From Nocardia goodfellowii (GTDB lineage: Bacteria > Actinomycetota > Actinomycetes > Mycobacteriales > Mycobacteriaceae): a stretch of 64,000 bases of DNA. The notes under the pieces are model-generated. The model did no database searches. It saw nothing but the letters and a program-made list of their open reading frames with translations, and was not told the origin of the DNA. Positions 1 through 8,150 of this stretch are shown here, piece by piece. The stretch lies in the NCBI RefSeq assembly GCF_017875645.1, contig NZ_JAGGMR010000001.1, positions 7,812,001-7,876,000 of the forward strand, in the 5' to 3' direction. The position numbers were made by a program, and so were the translations under genes. Within the stretch, counting starts at the first letter, position 1. Each line of letters begins with the position of its first letter.

Positions 1-1012
1 CGGAAACCATTTTCACGTCGTAGCGCAGGCTCGAGTCGAAGGCCAGGACGTTGGATCCGTTGATGGTGAGACCGTCGGTGCCGTCGAGATCGACGGTGTG
101 CACGTCGGCGGCGGCGCTGGCCAGGAACAGATCACCGCGGCCGGTGACTTTCATCAACGGCACCCCCTCACCGGTGAGCCGCTGCTGGATGGCGCGGCCG
201 ATACCGCCCGAGCCCAGCGCCTTGAACTGCAAATCGCCCTGGTAGGCCACCATCGAGCCGGAACGCGCCATCACCTCACCGGCGACAGCGACCTTGATCA
301 TCTTGCCGCCCTGCTTCTGGATGCCGGGACCGCTGGCTTCGGCGAAACTCGAGTTGAACAGATCGCTCTGCATCGGCAGTGCTCCTTGCTGGAATCGCGG
401 CGGGGCGGAGTAGGCGGGTTGCGGCGGCGGCTGGTACGTCGGCGAGGCGGGCGGCTGATAGGCCGGGGGCGGTGGCTGATAGGCCGAGGGCTGGTGGGCG
501 GGCATCGGGGGCGGGGCGGGTTCGTCATCGATATCGACCCCGAAAGCCGTGGCGATACCGGCCAATCCGTTGTCGTATCCCTGCCCGACGGCGCGCACCT
601 TCCAGGCCCCGCCGCGCCGGTAGATCTCCACGCACACCACGGCCGTCTCGGTGCTGAGCCCGGTCATCGGGAAAGTCAATGTGCCGGAAGGCGATCCGAT
701 GGTCGCCAGCAGCGATCCCGCACCGGCGAAGGTGCCGGGCCGATCCAGGCTCGCGGTGACGACCACCTTGTCCACGTCGGCGGGCACCGCGGCGGTCTGC
801 ACCTCCACCACGTCCGGCCCGCCCGCGCCGTGCCGGTAGGTGACACCGGGCCCGACGGGCTGATTGAAGAACACGAAGTCGGCATCGGAGCGCACCTTGC
901 CGTTCGCACCGAGCAGCAGCGCGGAGACATCGACGGGATCGGTGCAGCTGACGGTGACTGTCAGCCGATCGCCGGGCGCGGGCCGATTCTCACCGCGAGC
1001 CAGCGCGGTCAC
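1..1012 (-). CDS. TerD-AIM24 fusion protein (3' end outside window)
   Basis: The gene runs off the left edge; 337 residues are visible. Residues 1 to about 160 form a TerD-type (tellurite resistance/stress, calcium-binding) beta-sandwich domain, with the conserved stretches SALLLGANGKV and DADFVFFNQP. Residues 165-213 are a Pro/Tyr/Gln-rich linker with repeated YQPP units. From about 214 an AIM24/TIGR00266-like domain begins (FKALGSGGIGR, FLASAAADVH). The GTG start at 1012 is chosen because a GGAG motif lies 7 bases upstream and the TerD domain starts at once. TerD proteins act in stress and metal responses in the cytosol; the role of the AIM24 part in bacteria is not well defined. Family calls are firm; the function of the fusion is inference. 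Confidence 0.85.
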   Translation of the reverse strand, partial: MTALARGENRPAPGDRLTVTVSCTDPVDVSALLLGANGKVRSDADFVFFNQPVGPGVTYRHGAGGPDVVEVQTAAVPADVDKVVVTASLDRPGTFAGAGSLLATIGSPSGTLTFPMTGLSTETAVVCVEIYRRGGAWKVRAVGQGYDNGLAGIATAFGVDIDDEPAPPPMPAHQPSAYQPPPPAYQPPASPTYQPPPQPAYSAPPRFQQGALPMQSDLFNSSFAEASGPGIQKQGGKMIKVAVAGEVMARSGSMVAYQGDLQFKALGSGGIGRAIQQRLTGEGVPLMKVTGRGDLFLASAAADVHTVDLDGTDGLTINGSNVLAFDSSLRYDVKMVS

Positions 1013-1097
1013 CGGTTCGCTCCGCGGTTTTCCACCACTCCTTGGAGTTTGCGAAACACCCCATCGAGTTTGCCGTGTGCTCCGCCGGAGTGCCAGT

Positions 1098-1994
1098 TCA
1101 GCTGGTGCGAGTCCGGAAAAACTCCCAGATCAGATCGGTAGCGTTGAGACCCGCCCCCGGGTCGACCAATCCGCCGCGTTGCGCACCAGGCCATGAGTGC
1201 CCCATCTCCGGCAACTTGTAGACGTGCATATCGCTGCCGTCGGCGCATTTCCCGGCTGTCAGCGTGATTCCGCGCGGGAACTCCTGCGGCACCGGGTCGG
1301 CCGCGCAGCCTTGCCGCTGCCGCCAGGTGTCGACGCCGAGGCCGAGCTGGGCGGCCGCTCGGTCCTTGCCGCCCAGGAAGGTGATCACCGAGACCGGCGC
1401 GGCCGGTTTGTAGGCCGCGTCCCGCAACGCGCGGTCTCCGATGAATCCGCCACTCACCGGTGCGATGGCTTTGAACGTGGCGGGTAATTCGACGGCGAGT
1501 TTGTACGACATATCAGCGCCGTTCGAAATGCCCGTGGCGTAGACGCGTTTCGGGTCGGCTTTCCACAGGCCGGTCATTCGGGTGACGACCTGCCCGATGA
1601 AGCCGACATCGTCTTCGGAGCCACAGCAGACCAGCGCGTTGTAGGCGTCGTTCAACCCCTGCGGGTAGACGACCAGGAAGTTCTCCTGATCGGCCTTGGC
1701 GTTCATCCCGGTGGTCTGGGCGATCTCCGCGGAAGTGCCGGGGCGATAGTGCATTACGACCACCAGCGGCAATGCGGTGCTGCCGTCGTAGCCCGGCGGC
1801 GCGTGCACCGTGTAAGTCCTTGCCTTACCGGCGAATTCGAGGGTGACGGTGTGATCACCGGGCGCCGGTTTATCAGCGGGCGGCGCGGCCGTCGAAGTCG
1901 AAGGTTTTTGTTCGCCGCCGGAATCACCACAGGACACCGCCGCAACGGCGGTCAGAACGATCGCGATGGCACCGATACCGCGTAGCCACGACAT
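1098..1994 (-). CDS. LpqC-like esterase lipoprotein (PHB depolymerase family)
   Basis: A 298-residue secreted alpha/beta hydrolase of the polyhydroxybutyrate depolymerase/feruloyl esterase (LpqC-like) group. A lipobox (VAAVSC, Cys22) follows a hydrophobic signal segment, so it should be a membrane-anchored lipoprotein outside the cell. A low-complexity Ser/Thr/Pro/Ala stretch to about residue 46 links it to the catalytic domain. The nucleophile elbow is GISNG (Ser157), and the C-terminal GHSWPG supplies the likely catalytic His. The start at 1994 is preferred over 2018 because the signal sequence begins there. The natural substrate (polyester, aryl ester or cell-wall ester) cannot be read from sequence. 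Confidence 0.85.
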   Translation of the reverse strand: MSWLRGIGAIAIVLTAVAAVSCGDSGGEQKPSTSTAAPPADKPAPGDHTVTLEFAGKARTYTVHAPPGYDGSTALPLVVVMHYRPGTSAEIAQTTGMNAKADQENFLVVYPQGLNDAYNALVCCGSEDDVGFIGQVVTRMTGLWKADPKRVYATGISNGADMSYKLAVELPATFKAIAPVSGGFIGDRALRDAAYKPAAPVSVITFLGGKDRAAAQLGLGVDTWRQRQGCAADPVPQEFPRGITLTAGKCADGSDMHVYKLPEMGHSWPGAQRGGLVDPGAGLNATDLIWEFFRTRTS

Positions 1995-2078
1995 CGACCA
2001 ACTATGGCACGAACACACCGCGGATAATGCCGAAATCGCTGTGCCGCATTCCGATTCGGCCGTCGAAAACGCGAGCGC

Positions 2079-2801
2079 TCAGTGTTGATCGGAGAAGTAC
2101 ACATAGCCGTCCGGCGTATCGGGCAGCTGCCAGTGCAACCCTTGCAGAAAGAAACACGCGATCAGGTTGGCGAGCGCGAACAGCGCCAGCAGTCCGAGGG
2201 TGAACACCGCGGTATCGCGCCGCCGCATCGGATAGGTGGCCGTGCCGAGCGACGGGGTCAGGAAGAGCATGAGGCCCGCGGCCAGTACCGCGCAGACGAA
2301 CCCGATCAGCGCCCAGGTGTAGAGATGCACGCCGAACAACGTGCCCGCGTAGCCCGGATCCGGCGGCACGATATGCATCAGCACCTGCGCCGCGGCGACC
2401 ACGGCGCCGCAGATCGCGGCGACGACCGTCCAGCCCCAGCCGGTCGCCCAGTCACGAGTCGAGAGCGCACCGGCGCGGGACCGGGCGATGACGTAGCCCG
2501 GCCCGATCGCACTGAGCAGGAACAACATTCGTTGCAGCAGGCACAGCGGGCAGGGATATTCCCACCGCACGAATTGGTAGTAGAACGCTCCGGCCAGGAT
2601 CGCACAGACGCCGAGGATATAAAGGTGCGCGAAGGCGAGACCGAATCTGCGTCGCGTGTGTTGCTCGGGCACGTCGTGATCGGCGATCCGGTCGAGGGCG
2701 GGCCAGGGGCTGAGCACTCTGTCGTCGGGGCGCATGGTCATCACCCGCTTGCCGTTGACGACGGGGTCGCCGGTCATGGGTTTCCGCTCTGGCGCACTCA
2801 T
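2079..2801 (-). CDS. DsbB-like disulfide bond formation protein
   Basis: A 240-residue membrane protein with four to five hydrophobic segments and a CPLC motif (residues 84-87) at the first loop, as in DsbB quinone-linked thiol oxidases. Proteins of this type reoxidise an extracytoplasmic thiol oxidase and pass electrons to quinones. The N-terminal 50 residues are hydrophilic and cytosolic. The ATG at 2801 overlaps the stop of the upstream small gene as TGATG, so the pair is translationally coupled. A longer reading frame to 3005 is rejected because it covers that small gene. No DsbA-like partner gene is adjacent. Confidence 0.85.
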   Translation of the reverse strand: MSAPERKPMTGDPVVNGKRVMTMRPDDRVLSPWPALDRIADHDVPEQHTRRRFGLAFAHLYILGVCAILAGAFYYQFVRWEYPCPLCLLQRMLFLLSAIGPGYVIARSRAGALSTRDWATGWGWTVVAAICGAVVAAAQVLMHIVPPDPGYAGTLFGVHLYTWALIGFVCAVLAAGLMLFLTPSLGTATYPMRRRDTAVFTLGLLALFALANLIACFFLQGLHWQLPDTPDGYVYFSDQH

Positions 2802-2965
2802 CAGAACTCCAGCCGGAACGTGTGCTCGAGGACATGCGAAGCGAACGCGGCGACCGCGGCGACCAGGGTCACGGCCCACAACGCGTGCGATCTGCGACCG
2901 AACCGGTCGATCAGCAGCACGGTCAGCACACAGAGCAAGGTCATCAGGAAGAGCAAGGTGTACAT
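2801..2965 (-). CDS. Small membrane protein (DUF5993-like) coupled to DsbB-like gene
   Basis: A 54-residue protein that is mostly two hydrophobic helices (start MYTLLFLMTLL, end LEHTFRLEF), separated by a short basic loop (DRFGRRSHA). AGCGAGG lies six bases before the ATG at 2965, which favours this start over an in-frame ATG at 2971. Its stop overlaps the start of the DsbB-like gene. Small two-helix proteins of the DUF5993 type are, from memory, typical neighbours of actinobacterial dsbB-like genes. A role as an accessory subunit or stabiliser is inference from coupling. Confidence 0.65.
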   Translation of the reverse strand: MYTLLFLMTLLCVLTVLLIDRFGRRSHALWAVTLVAAVAAFASHVLEHTFRLEF

Positions 2966-3045
2966 GGGCATCCTCGCTTGCGACGTGGTCAGCCTGAGTT
3001 AACACACAGCTACCGCACTATAGCGTCGAATGTCCGTTTTACAGC

Positions 3046-5550
3046 TCAGCCGTTGGCCTCGGCGCGATCGAGCAACTCAGTGTCGATTTCGCGGCCGTAG
3101 CCCAGCCGCACATCGTGTTCGACTTCCCCGCCGGACACGGTGACGCGACTGGTGACGGGCGGATAACCCCGTGCCACCACGGTGTATTCGCCTTCGGGCA
3201 GATCGGGGACGACGTATTGCCCCTCGTCGTCGGTGCGCACCGTCGCGGTGAGATCGCCGGCCACGTCCAGCACCATGATCTGCACGTCGGGGACGGGTCT
3301 GCCGTCCGCCACGGCGATGCCGGCGAGCACCGCCATCGGATCCATCTCGATGTCGTGGCGCAGCAGGCCGGTGGGCGGCACGGTGAGCGCGGCCGCGTAC
3401 GGGCGCATGTGATCCGCGATGACCACCAGGGTGTAGCTGCCGGAAACCACGTCGTGGCAGACGAAGTGGCCGTCCTCGGTGGAAATGGCCGCGCCGACGA
3501 CTTCACCGCGCCGATCGGTCAGGGTGACGGTCGCGCCGTCGATGGGGTTGCCGCTGACGACCGAGCGGATCACACCCGATACCTCGCTCGAACCCATGAG
3601 GGTGAGGTTCAGCTGCTGCGGCCAGGGGCCGGCGACCACGCTGATGGCGGTGGGCTGGTGCCCGGCGGCGGAGACGATCAGGACGTAGGTGCCGGGCTCG
3701 GGCGCGTAGATGGCGTAGTCGCCGTAACTGTCGCCGGTGGCGCGAGTGACCTGGTGGCCGCGTTTGTCGATCAGGGTGAGCGCGGCGTCGGGAACAGGTC
3801 TTCCGTCTTCGTGGTGGATGCGGCCGGTGAGCGAGGGCTGGCCTTGTTCGAATTCGGCCGGTGTCGCTTCGTCCTCGTCGCCGACGATATCCACGGGTGC
3901 GGTCACCTCCAGTGCCGGTTCGGGTTCGGACATGAGCGCCTGGGCTGCCCCGTCCCAGTCGTGTTCCTCGACCGGGAGCGGCTCGCGCCCGGCCTCGGCG
4001 GCGATCAGCACGTCGATCGGATCATCCTGCAACGGAAGCTCCCGCATGAACAGCAGCACCAGACCGGCGACCAGGGCGATGCCCGCGGCGGTGTAGAACA
4101 CACCGTTCATCGCGTCGGTGAAGCCGATGAGGACGGGGGTTCGCAGGTCCTCGGGCATAGTGCCGATACCGCTGGTGTCGCTGATGATCCCGCCGAGCCG
4201 GGCGGCGTCGAAGCCTTCGGGCAGTTGCCCGCCGAACGCGTCGATGATCTTGTGCGGCAACAGGTTGAACAGGATCGTCAGGAAGATCGCGACGCCGAGG
4301 GTGCCGCCCATCTGCCGGAAGAAGGTCGCCGTCGCCGTGGACACTCCCATGTCCTGGCGCGGACCGGCATTCTGCGCGGCGATGATCAGCGTCTGCATGC
4401 AGAAGCCGAGCCCGGCGCCGATCACACCACCGCAGACCAGCGGCTGCCACAGCGGGCTGTCGAATTCCACCTGGGCGTGCAGCACCGCGCCGATCGCGAT
4501 CAGGAAGCAACCGGCCACGGGCAACACCTTGTATCGCCCGGTGCGCTGGGTGACCATCCCGGAGATCTGCCCGCCGATCATGATGCCCACCACCAGCGGC
4601 AGCATCAGCAGACCCGACTTCGTCGGCGAATATCCGCGCACCACTTGGAAATACAACGGCACCAGCACAATGGCGCCGAACATGGCGACACCGACGATGA
4701 AGCCACCGAGAACGGACACGCTGAAGGTGGAATTGTCGAACAGCCGCATCGGAATCAGCGCCGCGTCCTTCATCAGCAATTCCACGATGACGAACAGCAG
4801 CACACCCGAGGCCGCGACGCCGTAACAGATGAGCGCGCGCTCGGACTCCCAGCCCCACTCGCGGCCCTGCTCGGCGATGATCAGCAGCGGCACCACACCG
4901 ACGGTCAGCATCAACGCACCGAACCAGTCGATCCGCTGTTTCCGGCGCTGGTGCGGCACGTTCAGGAATTTGGCGACGACCACGAAGGCGAGCACGCCGA
5001 TCGGGACATTCACCAGAAACACCCAGCGCCAGCCATCCAGCCGCGCGAGCTGGTCGTAGCCGGAGAAGAAGCCGCCGAGCACCGGGCCCAATACCGTGGA
5101 CGAACCGAAGACCGCCATGAAATAGCCCTGGTAGCGGACCCTTTCGCGGGCCGGGACGATATCGCTGAGGATGGTGAAGGCCAGCGACATGAGACCGCCC
5201 GCACCCAGACCCTGGAAAGCGCGGAAGGCGGCGAGCTCGTACATCGACGTGGCGAAAGTGCAGGCGATCGAACCGAGGACGAACAACCCGATCGCGATGA
5301 GGTAGCAGGGTTTTCGGCCGTAGATGTCGGCCAGCTTGCCGTAGAGCGGTGTGCTGACCGTCGCGGTGATCAGATACGCCGTGGTAGCCCAGGCCTGCTC
5401 ATCGAAGCCGTGCAGATCGTTGGCGATCGGCACGATGGCCACGCTGACGATGTTCTGATCCAGCGCGGCCAGGAAAATGCCCAGTAACAAACCGGACAGG
5501 ATGGTGAGGATCTGCCGGTGCGACAGCGAGGTGGGGGTCGAGTTCGTCAT
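3046..5550 (-). CDS. DHA2-type MFS exporter with C-terminal beta-sandwich repeats
   Basis: An 834-residue proton-driven drug exporter. Residues 1 to about 500 are a 14-helix DHA2 (EmrB/QacA-like) transporter, with the conserved LDQNIV of helix 1 and GKLADIYGRK of the helix 2-3 loop. An acidic linker follows, then from about residue 575 to the end three carboxypeptidase-regulatory-like (transthyretin-fold) repeats. Each has a GRPVPDA- or GNPIDGA-like opening and a GxYxVxxLPEGxY-like strand pair. The tail is predicted to be cytoplasmic because the transporter has an even helix number; its role is unknown. No regulator gene is adjacent. The coding frame is intact throughout. Confidence 0.88.
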   Translation of the reverse strand: MTNSTPTSLSHRQILTILSGLLLGIFLAALDQNIVSVAIVPIANDLHGFDEQAWATTAYLITATVSTPLYGKLADIYGRKPCYLIAIGLFVLGSIACTFATSMYELAAFRAFQGLGAGGLMSLAFTILSDIVPARERVRYQGYFMAVFGSSTVLGPVLGGFFSGYDQLARLDGWRWVFLVNVPIGVLAFVVVAKFLNVPHQRRKQRIDWFGALMLTVGVVPLLIIAEQGREWGWESERALICYGVAASGVLLFVIVELLMKDAALIPMRLFDNSTFSVSVLGGFIVGVAMFGAIVLVPLYFQVVRGYSPTKSGLLMLPLVVGIMIGGQISGMVTQRTGRYKVLPVAGCFLIAIGAVLHAQVEFDSPLWQPLVCGGVIGAGLGFCMQTLIIAAQNAGPRQDMGVSTATATFFRQMGGTLGVAIFLTILFNLLPHKIIDAFGGQLPEGFDAARLGGIISDTSGIGTMPEDLRTPVLIGFTDAMNGVFYTAAGIALVAGLVLLFMRELPLQDDPIDVLIAAEAGREPLPVEEHDWDGAAQALMSEPEPALEVTAPVDIVGDEDEATPAEFEQGQPSLTGRIHHEDGRPVPDAALTLIDKRGHQVTRATGDSYGDYAIYAPEPGTYVLIVSAAGHQPTAISVVAGPWPQQLNLTLMGSSEVSGVIRSVVSGNPIDGATVTLTDRRGEVVGAAISTEDGHFVCHDVVSGSYTLVVIADHMRPYAAALTVPPTGLLRHDIEMDPMAVLAGIAVADGRPVPDVQIMVLDVAGDLTATVRTDDEGQYVVPDLPEGEYTVVARGYPPVTSRVTVSGGEVEHDVRLGYGREIDTELLDRAEANG

Positions 5551-5760
5551 GTAGGGGCCTCAGCTCTGATCGACCATCCGAAAGGGGGCTAGGTCTACCC
5601 ACCCGACGGCTCCGCCAGCTGACGTCTCCGTGGGATAAATCAAAGTCGTGCGGTACATCTCGAACCATCGCGGGTGGCCGCCGGATACGGCGGCGCGGGC
5701 GGGCATGCGCCACAAGCGATCTGCGAGCAACTATAGAGTCCGCGCACAGAATGCGCGATA
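5551..5760. other. Intergenic promoter region of the MFS gene
   Basis: About 210 bases between the MFS start and the terminator of the upstream gene. No open frame with a credible ribosome site is present. The stretch near 5630-5645 is locally AT-rich and is the most likely place for the MFS promoter, but no clear -35/-10 pair or operator could be assigned. Confidence 0.35.
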
Positions 5761-5804
5761 ACACCCCGCCCCCGTCACCTCGTCCAGGTGCGGGGCAGGG
5801 GTGT
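5761..5804 (-). terminator. Rho-independent-like hairpin
   Basis: A long interrupted inverted repeat. ACACCCC pairs with GGGGTGT, CCCCG with CGGGG, and CACCT with AGGTG around a five-base loop. It begins 17 bases beyond the stop of the minus-strand repeat protein at 5822. No U-tract follows, as is common in actinomycetes. Confidence 0.7.
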
Positions 5805-5821
5805 CACGGTGCCGGAATATC

Positions 5822-7639
5822 TCAGCGCGTAGCCGTCCGCTGCTTGCTCGTGCGGGCCTTGCGGCGCTCGGCCTGCAACTCGGCGAGCTCCTGCTCGAGG
5901 ATGTCGGCCACCCGGAACTGGCCGGTGTCGTACAGCGGATCCGGCTCGGTGGCGCTGCCCTTTTCGGCCGGAGCGGGCTTGCTCGACGCCTTGCGCTCGG
6001 CTGCCGCGGTGACCTCGGGCTGCGCCGGGGCCTCGACCTTGCGCGTGCGAACCGGCGCAACCGGCTCCACGCCTGCCTTCGCCGGAATGGCCGCCGCCAC
6101 GCCACTCTTCGCGGGGGCGACCGGCTTCTGCGCGCTCACGCGCGTGGCCGGGCGCGGGTCGGCCGGTACCGGCCGGGTCTCCACCACCGTCGGGCGGTTC
6201 TCAGCCGACGTCGAGCGGGACTCGGCCGCGACGGGACGGGTCTCGGCCACCGCCGGACGGGACTCCGCCACCACGGGACGAGTCTCGGCCACCGCCGGAC
6301 GCTTTTCGGCCACCACGGGGCGCGACTCGGCCACAACTGGCCGGGACTCCGCCACCGCCGGGCGCGATTCAGCTACCGAGGGACGGGATTCGGCCACCGC
6401 CGGCCGCGACTCCGCTACCAGGGAACGAGTCTCGGCCACCGTCGAGCGGGCCTCCACCACGACGGGACGGGCCTCGGCCACCGCGGGCCGGGACTCGACA
6501 ACGGCCGGGGTGACGCGCTTTTCACCGTTCGCCACGGCGGCGGGCCGGCCGTTCGCCTTCCCCGTCTGATCGGACTTGACGGCGGTGATCTTGCCGGAAC
6601 CGACCGGCGCACGGCGCTTTTCCGGGGCCGGACGCGGCTCGGCGGACACCGGCCCACCGTTCACGGCGGCTGCGCCGTTCTGCACCGGCGCGCCATTGCG
6701 CCGGCCGTTGCGCGCGGGCGCCTCGAGGACCTCCACCTCGACTTCCGCCACATCCTCTTCGAGGGGCTGCGGTTCGTCGACGGGTTCGGCCTCCTGGGCT
6801 GCCGCCATGGCCGTGGCACTGCGGGTGTACCCGGCGAGCGAGGGCAGCTGCTGCCGGATGCGTTCGGCCGGATCCGGCATCTCCTTGACCTGCTCGGTGG
6901 CCCGGGCGATGGCCAGCCCGTAGCGTGCGCTCGCGGCATCGTGGATGAGTAGCGCTACGCCGATCATCACCGGCGCGATCGCGTGTACCGCGACCTCGTA
7001 CCACTCGGCGGCCCGGAGATACGGATATGTGTTGAGGCAGACGGTCAGGCCCAGTAGCGCCAGTTCGGCGAGGGCGACTTGGCCGCGACTGTCGACGACC
7101 CCCCACTCCGACACCTTGTTCGTGCCGATCATGATGATGATCAAGCAGACGCTGATCATGCCTTCCAGCAGATAGCTGAACCAGAACAGCGGATCCGACG
7201 GGCCGCCCGGCGCGATGTTGTGCTGCACGTTCACCGCCGACCACAGCATGCCCGCGCCGACTACACCGGCCAGCGCGCGCAGCGACCAGGCCCGATGCCG
7301 ATACAGCGAGGCCAGCCGGGCGTGCGGGCTCGATTCCCGCCGTTGCGCGGCGATTGCCTTGCGGGCGACCAGAAGATCACGCATATCGGCCTTCTCGATT
7401 GCTTCGGTGGTCTGCCTGGCGCGGTCGGCGGCGGCCGCCAGTGCCTGCACTTCCTTCCAGCGCTGCCCTCGATCCTGTTCCCGGATCCGTTCGGCGAGCT
7501 CGCGTTCGGCGTGTAGCTCGTCCTCGGACAGCGCTTCGGTGAGCGCGGGATCGAATTGCCAGGCCAGCCGGCCCCGGGCCTTCTCGACCCGCCTTGCCAG
7601 CTGTGTCACCTCGTCCTCGATGGGGTGCTCGATGGTCAT
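5822..7639 (-). CDS. Four-helix membrane protein with 17 heptapeptide repeats (DUF2637/Spd-like?)
   Basis: A 605-residue protein in three parts. Residues 1 to about 105 are charged and helical, probably coiled coil. Residues 118-235 hold four hydrophobic helices, and the arrangement recalls DUF2637/SpdB-like proteins of actinobacterial plasmids; this likeness is tentative. The long cytosolic tail contains an Asn/Gly/Arg-rich part and then, at residues 380-498, seventeen tandem copies of a seven-residue unit close to VAESRPA. The end (QELAELQAERRKA) is again helical. The start at 7639 is preferred over 7786 because residues before it lack composition bias and MTIEHPIEDEV looks natural. No conjugation genes are nearby, so a transfer role is not supported. 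Confidence 0.75.
   Translation of the reverse strand: MTIEHPIEDEVTQLARRVEKARGRLAWQFDPALTEALSEDELHAERELAERIREQDRGQRWKEVQALAAAADRARQTTEAIEKADMRDLLVARKAIAAQRRESSPHARLASLYRHRAWSLRALAGVVGAGMLWSAVNVQHNIAPGGPSDPLFWFSYLLEGMISVCLIIIMIGTNKVSEWGVVDSRGQVALAELALLGLTVCLNTYPYLRAAEWYEVAVHAIAPVMIGVALLIHDAASARYGLAIARATEQVKEMPDPAERIRQQLPSLAGYTRSATAMAAAQEAEPVDEPQPLEEDVAEVEVEVLEAPARNGRRNGAPVQNGAAAVNGGPVSAEPRPAPEKRRAPVGSGKITAVKSDQTGKANGRPAAVANGEKRVTPAVVESRPAVAEARPVVVEARSTVAETRSLVAESRPAVAESRPSVAESRPAVAESRPVVAESRPVVAEKRPAVAETRPVVAESRPAVAETRPVAAESRSTSAENRPTVVETRPVPADPRPATRVSAQKPVAPAKSGVAAAIPAKAGVEPVAPVRTRKVEAPAQPEVTAAAERKASSKPAPAEKGSATEPDPLYDTGQFRVADILEQELAELQAERRKARTSKQRTATR
6146..6502 (-). repeat. Tandem 21-bp coding repeat, 17 units
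   Basis: Seventeen uninterrupted 21-bp units encode the heptapeptide array V-A-E-S/T/A-R-P-x. Units differ mostly at the fourth and seventh residues, and the middle units are the most alike. The frame is kept throughout, so it is a protein repeat and not a DNA satellite. Such arrays can change copy number between strains. Confidence 0.85.
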
Positions 7640-8067
7640 CTGGGCCCCCCACTGCGGACGCTCGGGGGGAGACTTGTAGTCGCGGTTGGGTTCGGCACCC
7701 AAGCATTCATAGTCGATGGCCGCCGCACGCGAAACCGTTGATTTGCCAATGGCACGCCAAACTCGGCGTGGCGCGCGGCGACACACTGTGCACCGCGATA
7801 TCCGGAACGACCATTACGGCAGCGCATTGTGGACACTTTCCATAATTCGGAAGTGAAACGAAGTCTGATCGAAAGCCCCTGGGCAGCAACGAAAACGACG
7901 TGCCTCACAGTGCCATATCGCGGCCCGGCCGAGATCACCGGGGTGGTCCCCGCCGACCGATCGCGCGCGTCTTCCACCAGCAACGCACCCGCATCGGCCA
8001 AGCCCGAGGCTCTGTAGACTTTCCGGCTGGCCCGATCCCTGGCCCTTCCCGGACGAGGTGGACGAAC
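7640..8067. other. Long intergenic region between divergent genes
   Basis: About 430 bases between the repeat protein (minus) and the PaaX-type regulator (plus). Short frames exist on both strands, but none has a good ribosome site together with protein-like composition. The segment around 7835-7870 is relatively AT-rich and could carry promoters for either side. Confidence 0.3.
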
Positions 8068-8142
8068 GTGACTGACCCTTTCGAGCGACCCGCCCGTTGT
8101 CGCTGTGCCGGTCCTCTCGGCCGATCCACAAGCAGTCGCTAG
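8068..8142 (+). CDS. Possible 24-residue leader peptide before the PaaX-type gene
   Basis: A short frame with a GTG start eight bases after GAGG encodes MTDPFERP and then a Cys/Arg-rich end. Its TAG stop lies two bases before the GTG at 8145 and eight before the ATG at 8151 that could start the regulator. This arrangement would allow translational coupling. It may equally be chance, since the frame is very short. Confidence 0.25.
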   Translation: MTDPFERPARCRCAGPLGRSTSSR

Positions 8143-8150
8143 CGGTGCGC

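Noticed and set aside
3115-5487. A 790-residue open frame on the plus strand
   Set aside because: It is antisense to the clear MFS gene and has His/Gly/Arg-rich composition typical of GC-rich mirror frames.
6146-6502. A possible CRISPR array
   Set aside because: The 21-bp units are contiguous, in frame and have no spacers; it is a coding repeat.
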